64,000 nucleotides of DNA from Salaquimonas sp. (GTDB lineage Bacteria; Pseudomonadota; Alphaproteobacteria; Rhizobiales; Rhizobiaceae), in assembly GCA_022340185.1 (NCBI GenBank), contig JAJDOK010000071.1, forward strand, positions 1 to 64,000, read 5' to 3'. The position numbers and the translations under genes are program-made. Shown here piece after piece: positions 40,861 to 53,477 of this stretch. A model generated the notes under the pieces. It was not told the origin of the DNA, made no database searches, and saw only the letters and a program-made list of their open reading frames with translations. Numbering within the stretch: the first letter of the stretch is position 1; each line of letters begins with the position of its first letter.

Positions 40861-41028
40861 ATGGCCAAGGCAACCACGATCAAGATCAAGCTCGAAAGCA
40901 CGGCCGATACGGGCTTCTTCTACGTCACGAAGAAGAACAGCCGCACGATGACCGAAAAGATGGTCAAGCGTAAATACGATCCGGTCGCCAAGAAGCATGT
41001 CGACTTCAAGGAAACCAAGATCAAATAG
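40861..41028 (+). CDS. rpmG: 50S ribosomal protein L33
   Basis: 55 aa (below the ORF track cutoff): [55 protein letters not shown]. Confidence 0.97.
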   Translation: MAKATTIKIKLESTADTGFFYVTKKNSRTMTEKMVKRKYDPVAKKHVDFKETKIK

Positions 41029-41053
41029 GCACGCTTGAAATTCGAGTGTCGAG

Positions 41054-41081
41054 AAGCCGCCCGCCCGGGCGGCTTTCTTTT
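41054..41081 (+). terminator. Rho-independent terminator of rpmG
   Basis: AAGCCGCCC GCCC GGGCGGCTT followed by TCTTTTT. Confidence 0.88.
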
Positions 41082-41228
41082 TGCAGTTGCGAATTGGCGG
41101 ATATTTCTAAGCGCCGGCGGGCACGACCGCGCGCACGTCATGATCGCGCGCACATGCTGGCAACAAGCCCGGGAACACTGTCGAAAAAGGGGTCGGCCGG
41201 CTTTGGCCATGGTACGAGGAGGCCACGA

Positions 41229-41291
41229 ATGCCAACGCCGGCCGACAACCCCACGGACCCAGGAGATGCGGCGGACCTGAGCACTCCGTAG
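41229..41291 (+). CDS. candidate 20-aa small ORF
   Basis: AGGAGG at 41217-41222, 6 nt, ATG; MPTPADNPTDPGDAADLSTP then TAG. Confidence 0.3.
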   Translation: MPTPADNPTDPGDAADLSTP

Positions 41292-41496
41292 GGTATTTTG
41301 ATAACGAGGTAATTGAGTTTACTCTGAACTGGCCCTCGTTCGGATGGCGCTACTCTGGCGCAACTTATTCCTGAAATCAACACATTGGTAACCATCACCC
41401 GCGGTGTTTGCGCGTGGTGGTTAGTGGATTCGGTTAATCCGCAAAAAGACTGTGCCACTTTGAAACGGGTGGCGCCAGGAGATGACTTGCCCGGCT

Positions 41497-42873
41497 TCAG
41501 GCCGCCTCGGTCACCACCTGATTGCGGCCGGCGCGCTTGGCGTTGTAGAGCGCGACATCGGCGCGCTTCATCATCTTTTCCGGTGTATCGTCCACGCCAT
41601 CCAGCGTGGAAACGCCGAGGCTGACGGTGACCGGCAATTGTGCAGCGCCGTCCTTGACCAGGAAGGGATGGGCGGCGATTTCCTCGCGAATGCGCTCTGC
41701 CACGATTTGCGCCAGCGCGATATCGGTATCCGGCATCACGACAACGAACTCCTCGCCGCCGAAGCGGCAAGCCAGATCCAGATTGCGCACATTCTTGCGC
41801 ACTCTCACCGCGAATTCGCGAATGACCTCGTCGCCGACATCGTGCCCGTATTCGTCATTGATGGCCTTGAAGCGGTCGAGGTCGCAGATGATCAGCGAAA
41901 GCGGCTTTTCACGGCCCACCGCCTTGTCGAACAGGCCGGCAAGATGGCTGTCGAGATAGCGCCGGTTGTGCAGCCCGGTCAGGCTGTCGGTCACCGCCAT
42001 TTCGATCGTTGCCTGGACCGAGTCGCGCAGCATCTCGTTGTAGCGCTTGCGCTTGATCTGGGTGCGCATGCGCGCAAGCAACTCATTGCTGTCTATCGGA
42101 CGGCGGATGTAGTCGTTGACACCCAGTTCCAGCGCCCTGAGCACGCTTGCATCCTGATCGGTCTCGGAAGCGACGATGATCGGCAGCATGCGCGTGCGCT
42201 CCAGCGAACGCAGTTGCGAGCACAGCCTTAACGCATCGAAATCGTGAAACGAAAGCGAGATGATCGCCGCATCGAACTCCTCGTCGGCTGCGCGAAACAG
42301 CGCCTCGTGCGGATCCGGGATGACGGTGACCGAATGTTCCGACGCCAGGTTCTTGACAATCCGCTCATAGGAAGACGGCCGGTCGTCGACGACGAGAACC
42401 CTGGCTTTCTTCGCCTTCGTACGCACCGTGTTGGGGTCGAGTATGCCGTCAACGCCGAGATCGCGGCCGGTCGAAGCGCGCAACCGCAATTCATCGGTCA
42501 GCATCTTCAGGCGCACGAGACTTTTCACCCGCGTGATCAGCGCCAGATCGTTGACCGGTTTGGTCAGGAAGTCCTCCGCGCCGGCTTCCAGCCCCTTGAC
42601 GCGGTCTTCGGGCTGGTCGAGGGCGGTGACCATGATGACCGGGATATGCACCGTCTTCGGATTGGCTTTCAGCCGCCGACAGACCTCGAACCCGTCCATT
42701 TCCGGCATCATGACATCGAGCAGGACGATATCGCACAGGCCGTTTTCGCAAATATCCAGCGCATCGCGACCGGTATGGGCGGTGAGTACCTGGAAATATT
42801 CGGCCATCAGTCGAGCTTCCATCAGCTTGACATTGGCCTGTATGTCATCGACGACCAGAATACGGGCTGTCAT
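41497..42873 (-). CDS. pleD: PleD-like response regulator diguanylate cyclase (REC-REC-GGDEF)
   Basis: 458 aa; RILVVDDIQANVKLMEARL, second degenerate REC, RNLDLACRFGGEEFVVVMPD with an RxxD I-site. Confidence 0.95.
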   Translation of the reverse strand: MTARILVVDDIQANVKLMEARLMAEYFQVLTAHTGRDALDICENGLCDIVLLDVMMPEMDGFEVCRRLKANPKTVHIPVIMVTALDQPEDRVKGLEAGAEDFLTKPVNDLALITRVKSLVRLKMLTDELRLRASTGRDLGVDGILDPNTVRTKAKKARVLVVDDRPSSYERIVKNLASEHSVTVIPDPHEALFRAADEEFDAAIISLSFHDFDALRLCSQLRSLERTRMLPIIVASETDQDASVLRALELGVNDYIRRPIDSNELLARMRTQIKRKRYNEMLRDSVQATIEMAVTDSLTGLHNRRYLDSHLAGLFDKAVGREKPLSLIICDLDRFKAINDEYGHDVGDEVIREFAVRVRKNVRNLDLACRFGGEEFVVVMPDTDIALAQIVAERIREEIAAHPFLVKDGAAQLPVTVSLGVSTLDGVDDTPEKMMKRADVALYNAKRAGRNQVVTEAA

Positions 42874-42892
42874 GGAAGAGCCTCTGCTGGCA

Positions 42893-43264
42893 TCAGGCGT
42901 CGCCGATATAGGATTTCACGGTTTCCACGAACTTCGACACGGAAATCGGCTTGGAAATATAGGCTTCGCATCCACCGCGGCGGATGCGCTCCTCGTCGCC
43001 CTTCATGGCGAAGGCCGTGACTGCGATCACCGGAATGGCATGCAGTTCATCGTCTTCCTTGAGCCATTTGGTGACTTCCAGACCCGAAACTTCGGGCAAC
43101 TGGATATCCATCAGGATGAGATCGGGATGATGCTGGCGCGCAAGATCAAGCGCCTCGAGCCCGTTGCGGGTCTTGATCGTCTGGTAGCCATTGGCTTCCA
43201 ACAGGTCGTTGAACAGCTTCATGTTGAGTTCGTTGTCCTCAACAATCATGACGCTTTTCGACAT
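42893..43264 (-). CDS. divK: single-domain response regulator DivK
   Basis: [69 protein letters not shown]; directly upstream of pleD. Confidence 0.95.
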   Translation of the reverse strand: MSKSVMIVEDNELNMKLFNDLLEANGYQTIKTRNGLEALDLARQHHPDLILMDIQLPEVSGLEVTKWLKEDDELHAIPVIAVTAFAMKGDEERIRRGGCEAYISKPISVSKFVETVKSYIGDA

Positions 43265-43444
43265 TGTATGCCCCCGCCGGGCACCCCGCCCTGCATGCAA
43301 TAATCAGGTTTGATTTGTTTCGGGGTGTTAGATACGCCAATAATGTTGACGAAACGCAAACGGGTCGTGCCATTTCGCCGGTGTGAGCGTAACAATCTAC
43401 CCACAAATGTGGTCTTTTGGCGCTGACTGGCGGATGCATCGAAT

Positions 43445-43714
43445 ATGACGCGCGAAACCGCGGAATTGCTGGCAATCCGGGCGCTCGGCTATCTGGCGGG
43501 CGACACCGAGCAACTCGCCCGTTTTCTCGCGCTGAGCGGTGTCGCACCTGAGGATTTGCGCACCGCCGCAACCGAAGCCTCCTTCCTGTCGGGTGTCATC
43601 GACTTTTTCTTGGGCGATGAAGCGGTGCTGCTCGCCTTCACCGCGTCCGCGCAGGTCGATCCGGCCGATGTGGCGATTGCCCGCGAGGTATTGTCGCGCC
43701 ATGCCGCCGACTGA
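43445..43714 (+). CDS. DUF3572 family protein
   Basis: 89 aa: [65 protein letters not shown]. Confidence 0.88.
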   Translation: MTRETAELLAIRALGYLAGDTEQLARFLALSGVAPEDLRTAATEASFLSGVIDFFLGDEAVLLAFTASAQVDPADVAIAREVLSRHAAD

Positions 43715-45047
43715 ACCGGAAGCTTCGCCCGACACCTCTGGCGCCGCCAGCCGTGGCCCTTCACGCTCGATCTGCCGTGACTGCCTTGAAACCGGGCGCT
43801 GGACCGCCTCACGCTGCCCGTCCTGCGGCAGCCCGCGCATCCTGCGTCACCGTGAACTCGACGAACTGAGGATAGCGCATATCGACTGCGATGCCTTTTA
43901 TGCTGCGGTCGAAAAGCGAGACAATCCCGAACTGATGCACAAACCGGTCATCATCGGTGGGGGAAAACGCGGCGTCGTCTCCACGGCCTGCTATATCGCC
44001 CGCATTCGCGGCGTCAGGTCGGCCATGCCGATGTTCAAGGCGCTCGCTGCCTGCCCCGACGCCGTCGTCATTCGCCCGAACATGGAGAAATATGCCCGCG
44101 TCGGTCGCCAGATACGCGACATGATGCGCGATCTCACCCCCCTCGTCGAACCCCTGTCGATCGACGAAGCCTTCCTCGATCTCACGGGCACCGAGCGCCT
44201 GCACAGGTCGACGCCGGCGCAGGTGCTCGCCCGTTTCGCCAAACGCGTCGAGGATGAAACGCAATTGTCCGTCTCCATCGGCCTGTCCTATTGCAAGTTC
44301 CTCGCGAAAATCGCCTCCGACCTGGAAAAGCCGCGCGGCTTCTCGGTGATCGGCAAGGCCGAGGCTGTCGACTTCCTGCGCCGCCAGCCGGTCTCCATCA
44401 TCTGGGGCGTCGGCAAGGCGACGCAGCGCATGCTCGAACGCGACGGCATCACCTCCATCGCCCAGGTTCAGGACATGGAGGAAAGCGAACTGATGCGCCG
44501 TTTCGGCTCGATCGGCCAGCGCCTCGCCCGCCTTTCGCACGGCAACGACAAGCGCAAGGTCGATCCCTCCGGTGAAATGAAGTCGATTTCGGCCGAAACC
44601 ACCTTCTTCGAGGATTTGTCCGGGCGCGAACAATTGGTGCCGATCCTGCGCCGGCTCTCCGAGAAAGTGTCGACGCGGCTGAAAGCCGGGCATCTGGCCG
44701 GCCAGACCGTCGTGCTGAAGATGAGGACCGCCGACTTCAGGACTCGTACGCGCAACCGCGCCTTGGCAGACCCGACCCAACTGGCAGACCGGATTTTCCG
44801 AACCGGGCTGGCGCTGATGGAAAAGGAACTGGATGGCACGAGGTTCCGGCTGATCGGCATCGGCGTATCGACCCTTCGCTCCGACGAAACCGCCGATCCG
44901 CAGGATCTCGTCGACCTGCAGTCGACGCGCCGGGCGCTCGCCGAACGCGCGATGGACAAGGTCAGGGGCCGATTCGGCAGGAGTTCGCTCGAAACCGGCC
45001 TCACCTTCGAAAGCCATTCCCGCCACACAACCGATCGAAAGAGCTGA
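43701..45047 (+). CDS. dinB: DNA polymerase IV (Y-family) with N-terminal zinc-ribbon-like segment
   Basis: Start [70 protein letters not shown]. Confidence 0.94.
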   Translation: MPPTEPEASPDTSGAASRGPSRSICRDCLETGRWTASRCPSCGSPRILRHRELDELRIAHIDCDAFYAAVEKRDNPELMHKPVIIGGGKRGVVSTACYIARIRGVRSAMPMFKALAACPDAVVIRPNMEKYARVGRQIRDMMRDLTPLVEPLSIDEAFLDLTGTERLHRSTPAQVLARFAKRVEDETQLSVSIGLSYCKFLAKIASDLEKPRGFSVIGKAEAVDFLRRQPVSIIWGVGKATQRMLERDGITSIAQVQDMEESELMRRFGSIGQRLARLSHGNDKRKVDPSGEMKSISAETTFFEDLSGREQLVPILRRLSEKVSTRLKAGHLAGQTVVLKMRTADFRTRTRNRALADPTQLADRIFRTGLALMEKELDGTRFRLIGIGVSTLRSDETADPQDLVDLQSTRRALAERAMDKVRGRFGRSSLETGLTFESHSRHTTDRKS

Positions 45048-45111
45048 CCAGCAATAGTGTCAATAAATAAAATTATTAGAACAATTAGTTACATGTATTT
45101 CTTAAAGTGAT

Positions 45112-45957
45112 TTACTGTGCTGGTTTGCAAGGCGTTTTTTCGAGCATTTCAAGCGAAATCAAGTCGCCCTTCAGCGCATAGTCGGGATAACGCATGACCA
45201 GCTTGCGTGAAATGCCGTTGCCGTAGAGCAGAAAGGATGCCTCATAGACCGGCACCTGTTCGGCGGTGTGGCCCAGGCCCTTTTCGAAATAGGATATCGT
45301 CACCGGCCAGGATTCCTGGTCCTTGATTGGCTTCAGCGCCTCTGCCGTTTCCCCCTCGAGCAACTCCGACACCACCTTGCCCGCACCGATGAAGGTGGAA
45401 CTGGCGACCACTTCGTCGGCATTGTCGGACCCGTCGAACACATCGCGCTTTAAAAGCTGTTCGCCGTTTTCGGCTGCGTTGATGATGTCGATGAGATGGG
45501 TCGAGATGAAGACAGCCGGCGGCAGGTCGAGTTCGCGACGCTTGGGATCCGACAAGACGACCTTGACACCGTCCTTGGTGCGGGTTGCCGTGCCCTTCAC
45601 GGTCGATTCAAGCTGCTTGTCGACATAGGATTTCGTCAGGAAGTTGAACTCCAGTCCGTTGGGGCTCTCGAAGGTCGAGGTCTGCTGATCGGTCTGGTAG
45701 GATTCGTCCGTCGTCGTGATCTTGGTGACGAAGCGGTAGCGCACGGAAATGCCGTCGCACTCATTGCCCGTCAACTCATAGACGATACGCCCCGTCATCG
45801 CCTCGATGCCCGAGCGGTCGCTCGCCTCCTTCAGCGTCAAATCGTAGACCGCGCGATGCGGCGCCAACATCCCGAAGCCCGAGGCCATCGCGGGTGTGGC
45901 CGCCAGGATGGCGAGAAGCGGAGCGGCCAGGAGGTGGCGGGTTACGCAGACATGCAT
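45112..45957 (-). CDS. DUF3108 domain-containing secreted protein
   Basis: Start MHVCVTRHLLAAPLLAILAATPAMA; HRAVYDLTLKEASDRSGIEAMTGRIVYEL. Confidence 0.87.
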   Translation of the reverse strand: MHVCVTRHLLAAPLLAILAATPAMASGFGMLAPHRAVYDLTLKEASDRSGIEAMTGRIVYELTGNECDGISVRYRFVTKITTTDESYQTDQQTSTFESPNGLEFNFLTKSYVDKQLESTVKGTATRTKDGVKVVLSDPKRRELDLPPAVFISTHLIDIINAAENGEQLLKRDVFDGSDNADEVVASSTFIGAGKVVSELLEGETAEALKPIKDQESWPVTISYFEKGLGHTAEQVPVYEASFLLYGNGISRKLVMRYPDYALKGDLISLEMLEKTPCKPAQ

Positions 45958-46109
45958 GACAGGTGAGGCCCTTGTTTTGGCCGCGTGAAAATGCGGCGGA
46001 TCTGGCAATATTCGTTTCGCGGCGAAACCACGATGTGGCAAAACGTGCCGGGAAGCAAGCTTGGCAGCCCGGCTTGCCACGAACCCGGTTTCCAATAAAG
46101 GTACGCACC

Positions 46110-46826
46110 TTGCCGAACAAGGCCGACTGGATCACCGCCCGCCCGATCGCCCATCGCGGCCTGCATGACATAAGTGCCGGCAGGCCGGAAAATTCACTTT
46201 CCGCCGCTGCCGCCGCAATTGCGAACGGCTTTGCCATCGAGGTCGATCTTCAGCCGTCGAGCGATGGCGTGCCAATGGTGTTTCACGATTACACGCTGGA
46301 GCGCATGACCGGCGAAAAAGGCAATGTCCGCGACTGGAAGGCAGACGAACTCCACCGCCTCGCCCTCTCCAATACCGCCGACCATATCCCGACACTTGTC
46401 GAACTGCTCGATGCGGTCTCGGGGAAAACCGGGCTTGTGCTGGAACTGAAGGGCCTTGCCGGCCAGGACGACGGTTTCGTCGTCGCCGTAACGCAAACAC
46501 TTGCAAGTTATGCCGGTCCGGTCGCCATCATGTCCTTCAACCACTGGCTGCTCGCGGATGCGCGCGACGAAGCACCGCGTCTGACGCTGGGGCTGACTGC
46601 GGAAGGCGACGATTCGCACTTTGGGGAACATGTTGCGGCGCTACGCGCCTACGATCCGGACTTTGTTTCCTACGGCATCGGAGATCTTCCCTGCCGTTTC
46701 GTCGCCGAATTCCGCCAGACCGGCAGACCGGTGATCACCTGGACGGTCCGTTCGCCGGCCGATGCCGTAAAAAGCGCACGCTACGCCGATCAGATCACCT
46801 TCGAGGGATTCGACCCCCGCAGGTGA
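46110..46826 (+). CDS. glycerophosphodiester phosphodiesterase family protein
   Basis: Probable TTG start LPNKADWITARPIAHRGLHDISAGRPENSLSAA; EVDLQPSSDGVPMVFHDYTLERMTG. Confidence 0.88.
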   Translation: MPNKADWITARPIAHRGLHDISAGRPENSLSAAAAAIANGFAIEVDLQPSSDGVPMVFHDYTLERMTGEKGNVRDWKADELHRLALSNTADHIPTLVELLDAVSGKTGLVLELKGLAGQDDGFVVAVTQTLASYAGPVAIMSFNHWLLADARDEAPRLTLGLTAEGDDSHFGEHVAALRAYDPDFVSYGIGDLPCRFVAEFRQTGRPVITWTVRSPADAVKSARYADQITFEGFDPRR

Positions 46827-46929
46827 GGCAACAAGATCAAGCGCACTTAAATGAGTCATTGTCCTTGCCTCTGCCGCATTGCAACATAAGTTTGTAGGTG
46901 CGTCAGTCAGACGGGATGGAAGGCAGGGC

Positions 46930-48132
46930 ATGTCCGGCACATTGCAGATCGAGGTGGCTTCCTCCATCGCCGACGCCGATGCGCGGGCATGGGACGCATT
47001 GGTCATGGCCTCCTCCCAGCAATGCGAAGCTGGAAAGAGCGACGCGCCGCGCGGCAATCCCTTCCTGCTGCACGCCTTCTTCAGTGCGCTGGAGGAAAGC
47101 GGCTCGGCCACCGCGAGAACGGGCTGGATGCCGCGTCATCTGCTGCTTCGCGAGGATGACGGAAGGCTGGTCGGCGCCCTGCCCTGCTATCTGAAGAGCC
47201 ACAGCCAGGGCGAATATGTTTTCGACCATGGCTGGGCCGACGCATTCGAGCGCGCCGGCGGCCACTACTATCCCAAGCTGCAATGCTCCGTGCCGTTCAC
47301 ACCGGCGAGCGGCCCGCGCCTGCTTGCCGCGGCGGGCGAGAGCCAGCAGGCCTGGCGTCGCGCATTGCTGGACGGTCTGGCGCAGGTCGGCGACAAGCTC
47401 GGCATCTCCTCCGCCCACATCACCTTCATGCCGCGCGACGAGTGGGAACTGGCCGGCGAAGCCGGTTACCTCCTGCGCACCGACCAGCAATTCCACTGGT
47501 CGAATGACGGCTTCGCCGATTTCGGCGATTTTCTCGCGAGCCTGTCATCGCGCAAGCGCAAGAACATCCGCAAGGAACGCGAGGCTGCGCTGGCCGATAA
47601 CGGCATTACCATCGACTGGCTGACGGGCGACCAACTGACCGAGGAAGTCTGGAACCGCTTCTTCGAATTCTACATGGACACCGGTTCGCGCAAATGGGGC
47701 CGGCCCTATCTGACGCGCAAGTTCTACTCGCTGATCGGCGAGACCATGGCCGACCGTGTCGTGCTGATGATGGCCAAACGCGCCGGGCGCTACATCGCCG
47801 GGGCAATCAATTTTGTCGGCGATGCCACGCTGTTCGGCCGCCACTGGGGTTGTGTCGAGGACCACCCCTTCCTGCATTTCGAGGTCTGCTACTACCAGGC
47901 CATCGATTACGCGATCGCGCACAAACTGAAGACGGTCGAGGCTGGCGCGCAGGGCGCCCACAAGCTGGCGCGGGGCTATCTGCCGACGACTACGCATTCC
48001 GCCCACTGGGTCGCCCATCCGGGCCTGCGCCGCGCCATCGAGGATTATCTAGAACACGAACGCCGGCAGGTGGAGATGGAGGGCGAGGCGCTCAAGCGCC
48101 ACGCCCCGTTCAGGAAGGGCGATAACGCCTAG
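46930..48132 (+). CDS. GNAT/FemAB-like N-acetyltransferase family protein (DUF482-type)
   Basis: Start MSGTLQIEVASSIADADARAWDAL; GNPFLLHAFFSALEESGSA, SSRKRKNIRKERE, GCVEDHPFLHFEVCYYQAIDYAI, GAQGAHKLARGYLP. Confidence 0.87.
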   Translation: MSGTLQIEVASSIADADARAWDALVMASSQQCEAGKSDAPRGNPFLLHAFFSALEESGSATARTGWMPRHLLLREDDGRLVGALPCYLKSHSQGEYVFDHGWADAFERAGGHYYPKLQCSVPFTPASGPRLLAAAGESQQAWRRALLDGLAQVGDKLGISSAHITFMPRDEWELAGEAGYLLRTDQQFHWSNDGFADFGDFLASLSSRKRKNIRKEREAALADNGITIDWLTGDQLTEEVWNRFFEFYMDTGSRKWGRPYLTRKFYSLIGETMADRVVLMMAKRAGRYIAGAINFVGDATLFGRHWGCVEDHPFLHFEVCYYQAIDYAIAHKLKTVEAGAQGAHKLARGYLPTTTHSAHWVAHPGLRRAIEDYLEHERRQVEMEGEALKRHAPFRKGDNA

Positions 48133-48206
48133 TCCTAACCTTGCCGAGTGTCGGCTACGCCACTACTGTTCCGCCGAAACGATGCCAGGCCATCCGGGGA
48201 AATTCC

Positions 48207-48629
48207 ATGACCGCCTACGATCCCGACAACATTTTCGCCAAGATCCTGCGTGGTGAACTGCCGTGCGAAAAGATCTACGAGGATGAAGACAATTTCGCTT
48301 TCATGGACATCATGCCGCGCGGTCCAGGCCACTGCCTGGTGGTCCCCAGGGCACCGATACGCAACATCCTGGATGCCGGAGATGAAGTACTCGCCAGGCT
48401 CTGCCCCGCCATCGCCAGAGTGGCGCGCGCAGCCAAAAAAGGCTTTGACGCCGACGGCGTCACCATCCAGCAGTTCAACGAACCGGCTGGCGGCCAGGTC
48501 GTCTTCCACATGCATGTGCACGTGATCCCGCGTTTCGATGGCGTGTCGCTCGGACCGCCGGCCAGCAACATGGAAAAGCCCGAAATCCTGGCCGAGAACG
48601 CCGAAAAGATCCGCAAGGCGTTCGGCTGA
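48207..48629 (+). CDS. HIT family protein
   Basis: MTAYDPDNIFAKILRGELPCEKIYEDEDNFAFMDIMPRGPGHCLVVPR; HMHVHVIPR histidine triad. Confidence 0.95.
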   Translation: MTAYDPDNIFAKILRGELPCEKIYEDEDNFAFMDIMPRGPGHCLVVPRAPIRNILDAGDEVLARLCPAIARVARAAKKGFDADGVTIQQFNEPAGGQVVFHMHVHVIPRFDGVSLGPPASNMEKPEILAENAEKIRKAFG

Positions 48630-48692
48630 TTCACGACTTACCAACCGCGCCCGGATGCACGCAGCCAGTCGCGGTGTCTGGAAAAGCGAACG

Positions 48693-49250
48693 CTACCAGC
48701 GCCTGACCGGTTCGTCCTGTGAATCGGTGCTGGATTTGGTGAGATCGGCCTCGAGCTCGGCCATTGCCTGCATGATCGCCATATTGGTATCGAGCGCGAC
48801 ACCTTCCTCGTCACGTTCGTCATAAGCAGACTTTTCGCCCCGCCGGGCCGCCTCCGCCGAAGTTTCCTTTTGCCGTGAAGCGTCATCCGTTACCGGACTG
48901 GTCAGCTTTTGAAGTTCATCCAGAACGCTGTTGGCCTTCGGATCGAGGGCGACGGGCTTAACCTCCGGCTGGGTCCTTGCCTGGGAGTGAGACGCAGCCG
49001 CCATTACGGACTGCAACATGGACGGGGCGTCGCGTTCGGCAGTGATGCTCGACCTATCGTCCTCCGCGGATTCATCCTCATCGGCCAGATCGGAACCGTC
49101 TTCCGACGGGTCGTCTGTCGAACCCGCAAGTTCGCCCTCCAACTCATCGATCAGCGTCGTCAACTTGGTCAAGAGCTTGTAGTCGGGTGAGGCTTCGATA
49201 CGAGCCTTTGCCTGATCACGCATTGTCTTGAGCTGTTCGATGGCTTCCAT
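48693..49250 (-). CDS. hypothetical acidic protein with N-terminal coiled-coil
   Basis: 185 aa; MEAIEQLKTMRDQAKARIEASPDYKLLTKLTTLIDELEGEL and Asp/Glu/Ser-rich middle. Confidence 0.7.
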   Translation of the reverse strand: MEAIEQLKTMRDQAKARIEASPDYKLLTKLTTLIDELEGELAGSTDDPSEDGSDLADEDESAEDDRSSITAERDAPSMLQSVMAAASHSQARTQPEVKPVALDPKANSVLDELQKLTSPVTDDASRQKETSAEAARRGEKSAYDERDEEGVALDTNMAIMQAMAELEADLTKSSTDSQDEPVRRW

Positions 49251-49472
49251 ACACGCCTCCTGCTACCAATCCGGGATCGTCGACACCGTCGCGCATCCCC
49301 TTAATGCCGCATTGGGAAAATCCGTCCCGCCGAATCGCGAAACCAGCTCCCGCTCACATCCGGGACGGCCGGCAAATCGCGATTTTTCAATTCTATGACA
49401 ATGGAAATTCGATTGCGATTCGTTTTTCCCGCCACGGAGCAAAGATGCAAAGAAGGTTGTGGGTAGCTTGCG

Positions 49473-49497
49473 AAAAAAGCGCCCACCAGGGCGCTTC
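49473..49497 (-). terminator. Rho-independent terminator of clpA
   Basis: AAGCGCCC ACCA GGGCGCTT; minus strand followed by TTTTTT. Confidence 0.85.
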
Positions 49498-49508
49498 TGA
49501 CGAATGTC

Positions 49509-51944
<2,436 letters not shown>

Positions 51945-52004
51945 GGAGCAGCTCCGTTCGGTTCCTGTTTGTCGACCCGATGGCGGGTCAGCGGTCGTTC
52001 AAAC

Positions 52005-52463
52005 TCAGTTCTTTTCCATCACGCATTGCAGCGGGTGTTGATGCTTGCGGGCAAAATCCATCACCTGGGTCACCTTGGTTTCCGCCACCTCGTAGGTGTA
52101 GATGCCGCACTCGCCGACTCCGTTATGGTGCACATGCAACATGATCTGTGTGGCCGCATCGCGGCTTTTGCCGAAAAAACGCTCCAGCACATGAATCACG
52201 AACTCCATCGGTGTGTAGTCGTCATTGAGCAGCAGCACCCGGAACAGGCTCGGTTTCTTCGTCTTCGGTTTGGTGCGGGTAACCACACCGGCATCTGAAT
52301 CTCCGCCGTTCCCGCGGTCCTTGCCATCGTCATCCTGCGATCGGACAATTGCAAGACCCGCTTCGCTCTGTGACAGCTGCCAGGCGATTTTTTTTCCGCG
52401 GAGACGGAACGGATCACCGGCCTGATCGATATCGGGCGCATCCATCCGTACTGGAATTGCCAT
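52005..52463 (-). CDS. clpS: ATP-dependent Clp protease adaptor ClpS (start uncertain)
   Basis: [65 protein letters not shown] open to 52577. Confidence 0.93.
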   Translation of the reverse strand: MAIPVRMDAPDIDQAGDPFRLRGKKIAWQLSQSEAGLAIVRSQDDDGKDRGNGGDSDAGVVTRTKPKTKKPSLFRVLLLNDDYTPMEFVIHVLERFFGKSRDAATQIMLHVHHNGVGECGIYTYEVAETKVTQVMDFARKHQHPLQCVMEKN

Positions 52464-52796
52464 CATCTCCCGGTCCATCGCATTCCCTTTTGCGTCCGTG
52501 TCCTTGCGGTCCGCCCTAGGCTGCATACTGCGGGATTTCCTGCCTGGCTCTTTCTGCTTGGCACTGTGGCGGATCAAATCACGTTCTCGGCAGTATGCCC
52601 GTCATTGCCATTGCTGGCAAAGTGATTTTTCTGAAAGGTCGGTCCCGCCGGCATGTGCCGGGCGATTGGAATTCAACATCTAAGATAGGCCGCCGCCGGA
52701 TGAAGTTAAGGCCCGTCGTGAAAAAACACGCACGGTCCGGATCGCCGCCTGTCTTCGGGCGGACGCGGCGCCATGGGGAGTGATGGCTCGAACAGC

Positions 52797-52824
52797 AAAA
52801 GGCCCGTCTGTCTCCAGCCGGGCC
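52797..52824 (-). terminator. Rho-independent terminator of the phasin gene
   Basis: GGCCCG...CGGGCC stem; minus strand reads GGGCCTTTTG. Confidence 0.6.
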
Positions 52825-52879
52825 CTCATGCAATTGCGAATCACGCAGCCGGATCGCTCCAGCCGAAACGATCGCCGAA

Positions 52880-53209
52880 TTACTTCGTCATCTTGGGAAG
52901 CGCGCTCTCGAACGGCTTGTAGGCTTCCTTGGCGATGTCGGCATACAATTCGCCGATCTTGGTCGCCTCGGCAACGAAGCTCTCGTAAGCGGACTTGGCA
53001 TAATCGGCCTGGACCTCGAACGCCTTGTCGAGGCTCTTGGCAGCCATCATCTTCTCGGCGGCGGCCGAAGAGGTCTCGAACGATTTCTTGGCGTATTCGG
53101 CGGTTTCCTTGGCAATGTCCTGGAACCCCTTGGTCATCGCGGTCATGGATTTCATGGCGACGTCCAGATTTTCCTGGCCCTGTTTCTGCATCGTGTCGAT
53201 ATTCATCAT
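52880..53209 (-). CDS. phasin family protein
   Basis: MMNIDTMQKQGQENLDVAMKSMTAMTKGFQDIAKETAEYAKKSFETSSAAAEKMMAAKSLDKAFEVQADYAKSAYESFVAEATKIGELYADIAKEAYKPFE. Confidence 0.93.
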   Translation of the reverse strand: MMNIDTMQKQGQENLDVAMKSMTAMTKGFQDIAKETAEYAKKSFETSSAAAEKMMAAKSLDKAFEVQADYAKSAYESFVAEATKIGELYADIAKEAYKPFESALPKMTK

Positions 53210-53312
53210 TGGTGCAACCCTTTCGGTCCCTTGACCGCCTGCCCGAACACAAGGCACCAATTGCCGGGTGCCGGACTGCAGGCGAAATTTGATCCACACT
53301 CTGCGGTAAATA

Positions 53313-53354
53313 TGTGCAGCGCACAATTATGTCAACAAGTTTTGTGCAGCGCAT
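53313..53354. promoter_or_regulatory. duplicated TGTGCAGCGCA motif upstream of the phasin gene; candidate PhaR-type operator pair
   Basis: TGTGCAGCGCACA at 53313-53325 and TGTGCAGCGCAT at 53343-53354, 30-bp periodicity. Confidence 0.5.
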
Positions 53355-53477
53355 CATTTATTTGGGAATCAAAAAAATTCGCGGGAGTTTGGTCACGGTT
53401 TGTCAATCATAAACCGAATGGTAACCACACCCCTCTAGCATCGCTCCCCATTCGCCGGCCAAAGCGCTCGGCGACAC

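Noticed and set aside
41138-41770. 210-aa minus-strand ORF across the pleD 3' end
   Set aside because: Overlaps pleD in another frame; Arg/Gly-rich low-complexity translation.
45048-45111. AT-rich gap between dinB and the DUF3108 gene
   Set aside because: Short convergent spacer; the only inverted match (CCAGCA...TGCTGG) is short and far apart.
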